A stretch of 64,000 nucleotides of DNA from Brasenia schreberi (Eukaryota; Streptophyta; Magnoliopsida; Nymphaeales; Cabombaceae). The notes below the pieces were generated by a model. It did no database searches and was not told where the DNA came from. It saw only the letters and a program-made list of their open reading frames with translations. Where the stretch lies: positions 14,791,001 to 14,855,000 of the forward strand of contig JAYKKT010000073.1 in the NCBI GenBank assembly GCA_036023115.1, read 5' to 3'. Each line of letters begins with the position of its first letter. Positions within the stretch are counted from its first letter, which is position 1. Below, in pieces: positions 11,601 through 23,600 of the stretch. The translations under genes and the position numbers were made by a program.

Positions 11601-14600
11601 ATAAAAATCATATACACACACTTAATAACTTCATATTTGGTCATTCAAAAAAAAAACCGAAATAACACAAAAAACAATAAATATAAAGGAAAAAAATGGA
11701 AAAAACATTAAAAATATACCTAAATCCGAGTTTGGAGGCTTGAACGGACACCGTAGGGCACGATTTTAGAGCTTTGAACACCAAGGAGGCGAAAACCGAC
11801 TCTTAGGGAGCTTGAAGAACCCAAAAGGAGAGAGGAAACCCACGAAAAATCGCGGGTTTCTTTCGGGTCGGGACCCTTTATAAGGGTCCCAAGGCGTATC
11901 GCCCGTATCGCACGATACGGTGCGATACGCCCACACCTGCGATACGGGACCCCGTATCGTATCATGGTGGCCCACGATACGGTGCGATACAGACAACACT
12001 GGGTCCTACCGATTTACCACCCTTCATATGTTTAAGAGCCTCTTTAACTTCATTCTTTTGAATACGTCGGTAGAAATTATGGTTTATATACTTTTATGAT
12101 TTAGCTAACTCTCCTAAGCTAATACTAACATCTTTATTTTCATTAAAAAGATTATAAAAATAGTTTTTTCATCTATTTCTTATATCATCATTTGTCACTA
12201 GAATTTTTTCATCCTCATCTTTCATGCATCTAATATAATTAAGATCTTTAGTTTTCTTATCTCTAGCCCTAGCTATCCTAAAAATATCTCTTTCACCCTC
12301 TTTTGAGTTGAGTTTTTTATATAAGTCCTCCCAAATTTTAGGTTTTGCTTCACTCACGGCCTTTTTCGCTTCCTTCTTTGCTTTCTTATAAGCCTCTAAA
12401 GTTTCACTAGTTTTCTTAGCATAATGTAATTTGTAGCATGCCCTCTTTGCCTTGATTTTATTTTGTACTACTTCACTCCACCACCAAGTTTCTTTTTGTG
12501 CCGGTACACCTCCCTTAGATACCCCTAACACATCTTTCGCTACTTTCCTAATATGTATAACCATATTGTTCCACATATCACAGGGTGTACCAACATAATT
12601 CCAAACATCTCCTTGAAGGACTTTCTGTTTAAATATATCTTCTTTCTCGCTTTTGAGGTTCTACCGTTTAGTCCGAATAGCTCAATGCACTCTTTTCTTC
12701 TTTATCCATTTTTTTATTTGTAAATCATTAACTAAAAGTCGATGTTGGGTGGTTAAGCTTTCTCTTGGAATTACCTTGCAATCTTTACAACAAGCTCTAT
12801 CTTTTTTTCTACAAATAAAATAATCAATTTGTGTTTGTGATAAGCCACTCTTATAAGTAATTAAATGTTCATCTCATTTTTTGAAGATTGTATTTATAAG
12901 GAGATCAAATGCCATAGCAAAATTTAAAATCTCCCTACCTTCCTCATTTATATCCCCAAAACCAAAGTTTCCATGAATCCCTTGATATCCTAATGCCTCT
13001 TTACCGACATTAAGTCTCCTCCTAAACAAATCATCTCCCTATGTGGAATCTTTTGAATCACCTTATCTAACTCTTCCCAAAAAGCTGTCTTTATACTATC
13101 TTCTAGTCCTACTTGGGATGCGTGAGCACAAACTATATTCAAAACCTCTACTCCTAACACTAATTTTAACGTCATGATTCGGTCACCATATCGTTGTATG
13201 TCTACTACACTATCCTTTAAATCTTTATTTATGATAATACCAACTCCGTTTCGAGACTTTTCTTTACCCGAGTACCATAATCTAAAACTTGTATCCTCTA
13301 TCTCCTTTGCTTTTTCTCCAACCCATTTTGTCTCTTATAATCATAGAATATGAATCTTCTCTGAATCATAGTATCTACCACCTCCATTAGCTTACCGGAT
13401 AATGTTCTGATATTCCAAGAACCAATACGAATCTTATTATCTAGGACTAGGTTCTTTACCCCCCGCATATGTCCATAATCAAAATGCTGAGACCCTCTTT
13501 GAAAATTTTTCACTACATTCGGGCGACAATGTAGCAAGACTAACTTCTTTACCCACACCCGTCCATGATGTGGGAACCCTCTCTACAATTAATTCACTAC
13601 ATTCGGGCGAAAATGTAGTGGCCATTGCTTACTTATTACTGCATTCGGGCCCCGCAGCACGTCGCTAGGCAGGGACACCCCAAAGCAATGCTCATAATTT
13701 TTATAATCCATGTTATAAAAATCCGATGAAGTTTTACGCTGACTGTCAGAAGCCTAACACAACCCTCCTCTTTTATCCGGGCTTGGGACCGACAATGCAA
13801 GGGTGATCCCTTACATGGGCGGAGTTAACAAAGGCATAATATTAAAAATATATTATTTAGTCACAAAAGCCTAGAGAAAATCCATTACATGAAAGCCATA
13901 TTTATAGAGTACATGAGGCAAAGGAGAGGAGAAGAAGAGAAGAGAAAAGAAGGGAAGCGGAGTTGTCTGCCAACCAACCCCCAACAGCTAGTGGCCCTAC
14001 AGGCCCTAGTCCTCACGGCCCGATTGGCTAGGGCCTACCGAGCCAGGCCCCTTGGGCCCATTTCTAATAGTAATATGTTACAATATGTTATTTTGCATTT
14101 AATAAATAAAAACTAATTTAAAATAATAAAATTCATATTTCTAAAATCAACAAAGTGACAAACTAGGAAAACTTACATAATAATAGAAAAAGATAAACAA
14201 CATCCAAATGATCTAATAGAAAACAATTTTAAAAAGATAAATAACATCCAAAGTGGCAAACTAAGATGCTTCTCGAGAAAAAATCCATGTTATAGCTAGA
14301 GAGGAGGAGGAAGAGATAGTGAGGAGTGAAGGAGAAGACGAGATAAAGAAAGAGTGTAGGTTATGGTGACAACAACAACGGGGTTGATTTTTGTTCCACT
14401 GCAAGAGCCCTTATCCTCTCAATGGCTGCAAGGAGTGGTAGAAGAGATGCTAGAGGCGGTGGAATACATTCATTGTTTTCCCAATATACTATTTCTAGAG
14501 GTTAACCAGGTATTAGATCAACTATGGCTTCTAGGGAGGTAATTGAGAAAATAGATTTGAAGTGTGCAAAGTTTTTTTTTTAAATTGCCTCCCATTTAAT

Positions 14601-17600
14601 GTTGCAAATTCATTTTTCTTTCAAAGCACGGCAGATGATATTGCTAGTGTAGGATCTGGTTATAAGGTCCTTACTTATCATGCTTTGAGGGGTAAATTAC
14701 TACAAAAATTGGTTAATATTATTTATGAATGGAGTCTTGAATTTAAGGAGTCATGGAAGGTTACTCGTTTTTAAAATTATGGATGATGATTGGACATATG
14801 GGTATCATAGATCATTAATAAACTTTTTGGTTTACTGTCAAAAAGTAACATTATTTTTAAAATCCTATAACTTGTCCCATATTGATAAAATTGTTGATAA
14901 CTTACTCTTTATTTTTGAAGATGTTAAGGATGTTGGTGTTCAAAATATTGTTTAATTCATCAGTGATAATGCTATAATAAAGTTTATAGCAGCTGGCAAG
15001 ATGCTTAAGGTGAACCATTAATCCTTAGTATGGACTCCATGTGTTGCACATTGCATAAACTTAATGCTTGTAGATTTAAGTGTAATAGATGACAATAAGG
15101 GGACAATTGATACATGTAGAAATATCATAAAGTTTATTTATAATCACTCATTTGTATTGCATTTGATAAGAATCCACACTGGTGGAAGGGAGTTAATTAG
15201 GCATTCGTTCACAAGATTTGCTACGAATGTTATTACTGTTCAAAGTTTTGTCGTACAAAAAATACATTGAAAAAAATATTTGCATCTGATGAATTGGGCT
15301 CTATGAGTTGGTCGAGAAAGAGAGAGGGGGTATTGTAGTAGATGTTATTTTTAATGCTAACTTTTGGGAGAAATGTAATACTTTTTTTTAGGATGATTAT
15401 GTCCTTAGTTAAAGTAATGAGAATGGTAGATAGTGAAGATAGGCTTGCTATGCCTTATATATACGATGGTATGGATAAGGCCAAATTGGAAATACAAACA
15501 AACCTTAACCGCAAGCGGTCATCATTTGGAAGATAATTGATGAACGTTAGAATCGGCAAATGCATCATGATTTGCATGTTATTGCATATTTTCTTAATCC
15601 CTCTAACTTTGTAGAGGATGATAAAGTTCAGAGAGGGATATTGAATGCAATGGACCTTGTACAAGATTCATCAACTAGGTGTAACATTCATTTAGAGTTA
15701 TGTAAGCATATAGATAGCATTGGAGATTTTGGAAGGTCTATTGCAATACAACTCCGCTCCAAGATTTGACTAGGTATGATTTGGTTTTTTGAAAAATTAT
15801 TATTACTTCTTCATTCTTATGACTTGTGTTGCTTCTTAAGACTTAATTCTTTCATTTATTATATTTTATTTTAGATGAATGGTGGACTCGATTTGGTGTA
15901 GATGCACCGAATTTGTTGAGGTTTAATAAACGGATATTAAGTCAAACATGTAGTTCGAGTGGATGTGAGAGGAATTAGAGTTTTTTTTAGCACATTCACA
16001 CAAAGAAGAGAAACAGATTGGAGCCTGCTTGTCTTCGTGATTTGGTATATATTGTATATAATATGAGGTTAAGGCAAAGATAAAAAGATATTTTTGTTAT
16101 ATGTTTACTATTCTTTATACTAATAACTTGGAATTCATAAGTAATGAGATTTTTTAACTTGTATTCTTTCTTTTGTTTTCTTTATGGACAAATGCAAAGA
16201 GATACAAGAAAGGCAAGAAATATGTCATATGACCCACTTACCTACGAAAATGTTGATATTCTTGATGATTGGGTTGAAGAAGAAGAGTCTCCTATTATTT
16301 TAGAGGATGCAAACTGGAGAGCAATAGATGCAGTAGAGATTGAAGATGATGATGTACAAAGCAAAGGATTGGATGACCCAATTTTGTTGAAAGAGGAGGG
16401 AGATGATTGTGGCGATGATGATGATGATGGTGGTGGTGACCCTAATTATAATGCTCATGATGCATTTGTTGATCATGATCCACGTTTTGTGGAATGAAAC
16501 AATGAAATTGGATTGTTGTAGTTTACAACTTTGCATTTGTGTTACGTAATAAATTGTAATCTTAACTTTGTAAGCTTTTAAAAGCTTGTTGGTATATTGT
16601 TAACTTTAAGTTTAATTTTCTTACTCTTGTAGGCACGTAGACTCATGGTATTAGTTTATTGATAGTGAAAATATCATTTTAGGTTGCATTCTGATTGTGT
16701 TCTCTACCACTTGGTTACCTTTTGTTTTTTAATTGCATTTTTTCATATTTTTTGGATTTTTTTATTTTTTCAAATTTTATAAAATAATTTAATTTTAATG
16801 TGTCGTATCGTTCGGTATGGTTATCACATACCGGTGCCTTATACGATGCGGGCACTGATATGCTAATTACAACATTGGTAGCACGAGGGAATTATAAACT
16901 ATGCTGTCAAAGGAGTTATTTGATAGTTAGTGCCACCCTTCCAAGGTCATTGGAAGCAAACGGCTTAGCCTTGTCGATATCATCGAGAAAAGAAGAGTAA
17001 AAATTTAAAACTCTGAACTCCCAAAAGTAACAAATATGTGGTTGACACTAAATATATAAACTATCAGAGGAAACAAAAAGTAGAGAAGGATGCCTCCTTG
17101 TATGATAAAGTTATAGCATAAAATTACATAGATCTTTCCCATCCCCTAGGTATGACACGCTAAGCAGTTTAAAGGCCACGGGCTAATGGGTCGTAAAAAG
17201 GCCTGGCCATAGTGCCAGGTCCATTCCTAAGCCACCTATGTCCAACTCGGATAACAAGGATTACAATTGAAACAAGAAATCTAGCTTCAACTTAGGGTCC
17301 TCGACTTGAAAGGAAAACAATAGCCTACAATAAATTAAAAGACTTTACACTCAAGCTTCTGAAGAGAGAGGAAATTATAATTTGAAAACTATGGCTGATG
17401 AAATGCCACCAGCAATACAGCAACATGCATGGTCCATTCGCACCACAAAAACTGGTTGACGTAAGTTAAGCAAAACTGTCTTCCCTATAGAAGCGCATTA
17501 AGGAAGAGTCGGTAAATGCAGTCTCTTTTCAGGTAAACATTTCTCTGATTGTTCCAAATTTATAGTTATTTTGTAGCTAATGCAACATACCTCTAAAAAT

Positions 17601-20600
17601 GCACATGATAAGCCAAACTCCTGACTCTCAAAATGATAAGCTTTCAGATGTCCGAAGGCACTGACGATCTCCTTGAGCTGGCAAAATTATTGAGCAGAGA
17701 TTAGATATGGCATGCAGATTCTTCTTCATGGAAAAAGAAGAACAAATATTTATGACAGATACTTCATTGAATATTATAGGAGAGGAAAAATACTGAAGGA
17801 CAGCATCACGAAAAATCCTTCTTGTTGCAAGGAAGGAGCAAGTAAATTATCTGGGCAAGATAAAACACAGCATCTGAAGAGAATGAAAAGGGTGAAAACA
17901 AAGAAGAAAAACTAACCATGTTAGATGATAAGGCTTTTGCAATTCCTCCAATAAAGATCTGAAAGCAATAATTGAACACAATGAAGGAACAGCTGAGAAA
18001 AAGAAGCCATTCAACTCAGAAAAATAAACTTAGTGATAGCAAATGGGGCAAGAAAGACAATGCTAGAGAATGGAGCAAAGAAATCTTAACTACATTTAAA
18101 CAATAAAAGGAGAAAATTCTACATTAACAAATTACTAAAAATAATGCTGATGCATGTGAATGACAAGAAGTTAATTCAGACAACAGCAATCAGTTATCAG
18201 TTCCATTCCATCATCACCAAAAGTAAATTAGTTTCAGTTGACTTAGGTCCTACGGCTCATTACGACATTATGCACCCAGTAGTACGAAACACAAAACCAC
18301 ATGTAGGTGATGAGCTATGATCATGACAAACCTAAGTAGTTAATAGCGCGCTATAGCGGCGGCTATAGCGTTTTAGTAGACCCAAGAACGCTATAGTGCA
18401 TGGTTTAGCGGATGACCCACTTGGGTGCTATTAGTGGCGCGAAAACTACTATATTGGTCCGCTATAGGTGTGTTAGTGTCCGTTGTCCAATCGATCAACC
18501 TGACCCAAACTAAATATAACCTAATAGTCTCCCGTGCATGCCCCCCTCTCTCTCGCCTCTGCTCCTGCTCTCTCAACCATAACGTGCATGATGACGGCTA
18601 CCACAACCTCTGTCGCCCTCTTTCTTCTTTTGACGATGATATTCTCTCTTTCCCTTTCTCTTCTCTCTCTCTCTTGCGAGGGAGTATTCTCCTTATCATC
18701 GACTTCTCTCTCTCCCTTTCTCTCTTTTCTCTATCTTCTCTCATATCTTCCACAAATCATCGATCTGTTTCCCTTTGTTGTTGTGTTATGCTCTCTTAGA
18801 AGCCGACAACATATTCTTTTGATGTTGCGGTTACTTGTTCACTGAAATGTTCCCTGTTAAACTAGGTACATACATTAGAAGTAACCATGAGTGTTGTTCT
18901 CTAACTTCAAAGTTTTCTCTCTCTCTCCCTTTGTTGTTGCCTTCTTTGCTTTCTCTCTCCCTTTTTTCGTTCTTTGAGTTCTCCCTTCCTCAAACCATGG
19001 GTGTTGTTTGTTAAATGCAGTTTCTTATCTTCCAATGGTTGTGTTTGAACATTCTTTTTGATAAAGTATCAACAAAGCATCAAGTTATTTGTTAAGTTGT
19101 TAGTTGTTATATTTGATGCATGCTAAAATTATTGCTTTAAAAGTGTTATAAATATTTTGATCAATTGGTATATTGGTCCACTAGTCCACCCTAACATTAT
19201 TCTATTTTTTTGCAGGTAAATATAATTTGTTTTATCGCTCAAATTAGATTGGAGTCATGGACCATAATCACCATACTTGAGCATATAAGTATAATATATG
19301 TTAGTTTCTTTTAATTCTTCTATTTCCTGCGTCGAATAATTTGGTTACATTTATGTTTTTGTTTTTTAATGTAAATTTAACAATTCAATATGCATATGCT
19401 ATTGTTTGTCTTCTTAGAATTTGTTTATTTAGTTTGATTCATATTTATGAAAGAAGTGGTTGTGTTTCTTGATATTTCTTAAAAATTAGAAAATCTATTA
19501 TATATAATATTGTTAAATCCGCTATATTCTAGCTACCGCTATATCAGGGTCAACTTGTAACAACCCGCTAACCGCTATTGATAACATAGTGACAAACAAT
19601 CATAAAAGCTACTTACAAGGGTCATTACTGAGTATGAGGTTACATATAGAACCAATTAGGTGCTTACAAAGAATAATATGCTGCTACTAGTTCAAGTATT
19701 AGTAGGGATATACATTGAGACTGCAATCTTTTCTTATCTGCATGGAGCAATTGCTTGTCTTTGTGAAAATTTCATGCAAGAGCAGTAAAGCAAAAGCTGA
19801 GCTCCGTGAGTCCACAAAGAATATTGACTGAGAGAGCACCATATACATTGTGTGACACGAGTCACGACAAGAAAAATGTGCATTGAACCAATCTGTAGGA
19901 ATATAAAATGGAAATAGAACAGTACCTTATGCGGTGAGTCTTTTACAAAATCAGATATGGGATCAACAATAACACCAAATTTATCCAAAGCTCCATTCTG
20001 CATGAAAATAGCAACTGTCTGAAAACCTGCTTCATGGATAATATGCCTCAGCACCAAGAATACCATCACAAAGATTAAGAAAGAAGAGTTCCAACTTTAC
20101 ATACATTATGGATAAAGGTGCTGAAGATAGAATTGTGTGACAAGAAAATGAATGACAATGGATGGTCCACACATAAATCTTACAGTAAAAGAACAATGGA
20201 AAAGGACAAAGCAAAAAAAAGAAATGAAATGAATCCGTGTCACTCAAGAAATCAACTCCATAAATGGTACAGATAGCAAAGAACATCAAGTATAAAAGCT
20301 GAAGGAAGTAGTTATGCATCAATTATAAGGTGTTACACAATTCTTTTGTCCCGAAACCATGACCACAAAAACCTAAATATACAGCTTGACAGATGTCTGG
20401 ATGATTGAAGATATCTATGCACAAGAAAGGTGACGTCAGCACATACAATTTAATCAATGAACAAAATCACCAGTATTTGACAGAAACACAGTGATGCTAA
20501 CGACCAGTCTAACCCAACTCTCAGTGCATAATGCCATGAGCACTAAAAGACACCCACCAACAATTCTAATTAGTGCAAGCAATTGCAACGGTGCCTCTTG

Positions 20601-23600
20601 ACTCAAATGATATAAAAAGAAACCAGTCAAAGTTGAGGAATCATTGAAATCAAAGACTAATACATCATTTAATGAGAGTCAAACATGGAGGACACACAAT
20701 TGAGCCCCTATACTGTAGAAGGTTGGAATCTTTGATGAGGGATTGTAGGTGCCAATACTATTCTTCTTTCAGCGTTTTATCCTTCTCCTCTGGGAAGGTA
20801 CAGCTCAATTCAGCAACTCAAAGAAGTTAAAGCTCTGATATGAACTGACAGGAGCAAGTAAACCTTACAAATATTTGAATACATAGGAATCTCAGCCTGG
20901 ACCCTGGTAGCAGTGATATAAGCATTCTGCTGAAGTATCTTGGATTACATTCTTCAAAACCGATTTTCAAAATCTTATAAAAGCACCCAAGGAAAATTTA
21001 TCAAATCAGAATCATAACATAGAAAGAATACTTCTTCATGACCATTACCAACATCATCAATGAAAAATACTATCCCTAGCACAAATTTACAATTCACAGG
21101 TTGAATGAGTATGAGCAAGACCAAAATCCATTAAAAACAAGAGAAACTAACAACAAAAAGCAAGATGGAGCTGGTAATGATAACACGATGCTGAATCCAC
21201 CAATCATACCAACTAGCCAAACTTTAATAGTTAAATGGTAGTGTTCTCTTTTCTGTATCAGGAAAAGAAAAGCTGCACGAGTCAAAATCTTGCTCACCAA
21301 CTCATATAAGTGGTTAAAGACCAAGGCTAAATAGGAAGCATGAGTGCTCAAATGATCCAGTGGCAGCCAATCCTTGGGCCAGTTGAACCCGAACGATACC
21401 AGCTAAAAGTTCCAAACCGAGGAAATACGATAAAAATCTTTATCCCTGGCCCAATATGTCACATTGGTGCAGGGACCGGTGCATGTGCAGATGCAGTCAT
21501 AGAGGATACAATACAGCAACTTCAAACACTATAGTAAAGTAACATAATTTCTCGATACGTCCATATAGGCACACAATTATCTATATACATATGGTGATCC
21601 CCCTTGCATGGCCAGTCCCAAGCCCGGATAAAGGAGGAGGGTTACATTAGGCTTCCGACAGCCAGTGTAAAACTTTGTCGGATTTATTTATCATGGATTC
21701 TATAAATTATGATAGGGCTCTGTGGAAACAAAGAATCCATATAGCCAACCCCATCTAGTGTGGGAAAAGCCTTAGTTGTTGTTGTAACAACTGAATTTCT
21801 AAAAATTTAAATTAAATAAAAAACCAAGCATCATTTTTTAAATTATAGCACTACAAATAAATGCATAAACATTAGTGTATTAGCATATGTAAGACCAAGC
21901 ATCAAGTTTTTATCAAGAGAATATTACAAATTAATCAGTCAGACATTGTAAGTATTAGTGTATTAGTATATGTAAGTCCAACACTGAAAACATCAGTGTA
22001 TTAGCATATGTAGTCAAAATGCATATAAGCCAAGTACAAGTGCTCATGAGACAAAGCTGATCCAGATAAATGAACCAACAGTTGGAAAAAAAAAATTGAT
22101 TAGCTGAAATAACCACAAATTAAAAGAATCATACTCTTCTAACATGAACATAAAACCCCATAAAGAAATGCAAAAATAGTACAACCTTGTCTACAAAAGC
22201 ATAAAAAATGTTGGCCAGTGCCTTCAAGGCAGATGAGAGCCTTTGAGGTAGTGCTCTTATCATTCTGTGATGTGTTATTCTCCCTAAGGAAAATGCTCTT
22301 CCATTCTATAAACAAATGTTTTAAGTATCATATTGCTGTGGGCGCAGTATCGTGCAGGAAATAAACCTATACAGTTGCGTACCATATGACACAGTACACA
22401 GTACAATACTCTTTTCCAGCAGTACATTAAAAAGATGTAAATTGCTACAACGCAATATGATACAAGATCATCAATGAAATCATATGATGCAATACGATTA
22501 TCTTACACACAGTATCATAAGAAACACAAAACCTACACCAGTTAATAAGGGGAAACAATACAGGACCTAAATGATATCCATTCAAGGGACTGAATATGAT
22601 ATTACAATATTGTATTTTACGCTTGAATACAACACTTATAACATTGCTATGAACCAGAAGGTTCTCAGCATAAGGGATCATTTTCTCTTCTATTTACTTC
22701 TTATTTTATTTTCAGGTTCTAGTCCTTTCTGACACTCTTCGGAACTGAGGTTGAATACATCTCCAGTGAATTGCGTCCAACGATATCTACAAATTGCACA
22801 TGCGTCATCTAGATTTAGTGAATCTCTAGACTACCACTTGGAAGATGAGAGATCCCTGTCCAACAATATCTACAAATTGCACAAGCGTCACCTAGATTTA
22901 ATGAATCTCTAGACTACCACTTGGAAGATGAGAGATCCCTATCTAAATATCATGTTGTAGCTTTCGTAACATAAACATAGAGATCACAACAGAAAAACAT
23001 ATTTGTAATGCAGAAATAGAAAAAATTTCTTCAAAAAGGCAGCCTAGAGAAAGGTGGAGGTTTAGAGAGACCACCCCAATGGTGGCCCATTAGAGCTCTA
23101 GCAAGAACAGTTTTGGAACTTTGAATACCCAATTTGACCATCAGCAAAACAGTTCTGGAACCTGGAGTACCCAATTTGACCAGTATCAGTCAGGCTTAGT
23201 CCAACCCTTAGCCGGGTCAAGCTTCTATTGATCTTTAGGCATCCCATGAAACCTGCCACTTCCAGTTAGCCTAGTCAGATCAGGTTGATCCAACAGGTAC
23301 CGATTATTCCTGCACAGCTAATAGACATTATTATCTTACATGTCTGCATTACCACTTTTGATCTCCCACCAACATGGTACCTAATGGTGAAATGGCACAA
23401 TATGCAGGAAATCTGCCAATCGGGAATTTGAGAAGGAAACTGAAGTTACAATTGGGAAAGCATTTAAAACAGTTGAGGTGTAAGCACTTAGACCTTATAA
23501 TATGAAGCACTAAAGCCATGTAAGATTCGGTCATCTTTTCTTTAAATGTCATGACTGAGGTAGATATGGACAATCAGGCCTATCTATCTCAATAAACAAA

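Larger units (their letters stand above)
8654..12001 (-). mobile_element. hAT transposon (3,348 bp) inserted in the LINE
   Basis: Terminal inverted repeats are perfect over 12 bp (CAGTGTTGTCTG at 8654-8665; CAGACAACACTG at 11990-12001). They are flanked by the 8-bp TSD GGTCCTAC at 8646-8653 and 12002-12009, which is LINE reverse transcriptase sequence. Both subterminal regions (8,668-8,730 and 11,895-11,990) are full of CGATACGG/CGTATCG repeats in both orientations, the usual place for transposase binding in hAT elements. The interior encodes a BED-finger, DUF659-type hAT transposase on the minus strand. Eight-bp TSD, TIRs and protein together make the assignment firm. Confidence 0.95.
7203..13826 (-). 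mobile_element. Near full-length RTE LINE split by a hAT insertion
   Basis: On the minus strand the 5' end (AACTCCGCCCATG) is at 13826 and the (TTG)n tail ends near 7203. Without the hAT element and its TSD the length is ~3.27 kb, equal to the full-length copy at 36.9 kb less its extra 5' unit. The decayed reading frame shows an APE-type endonuclease ([13 protein letters not shown], 13,440-13,400; [15 protein letters not shown]), the linker region (12,576-12,169), then reverse transcriptase motifs ([13 protein letters not shown] near 8,270; [14 protein letters not shown] near 8,100; F-stop-DD near 8,010) and the RWFGHIERR tail (7,440). Multiple stops and frameshifts make it inactive. It has the same orientation as the host gene. 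Confidence 0.9.

Noticed and set aside
11720..11999. Overlapping minus-strand ORFs of 77-81 codons at the hAT right end
   Set aside because: They come from the CGATACGG subterminal repeats and TIR, not from protein.
18425..18845. Two overlapping plus-strand ORFs of 103-124 codons
   Set aside because: Low-complexity CT-rich interior of the non-autonomous hAT-like element; no conserved protein.
22320..22640. Region with repeated GTATCATA/CAGTAC motifs, possible hAT MITE
   Set aside because: No terminal repeats or TSD could be defined.
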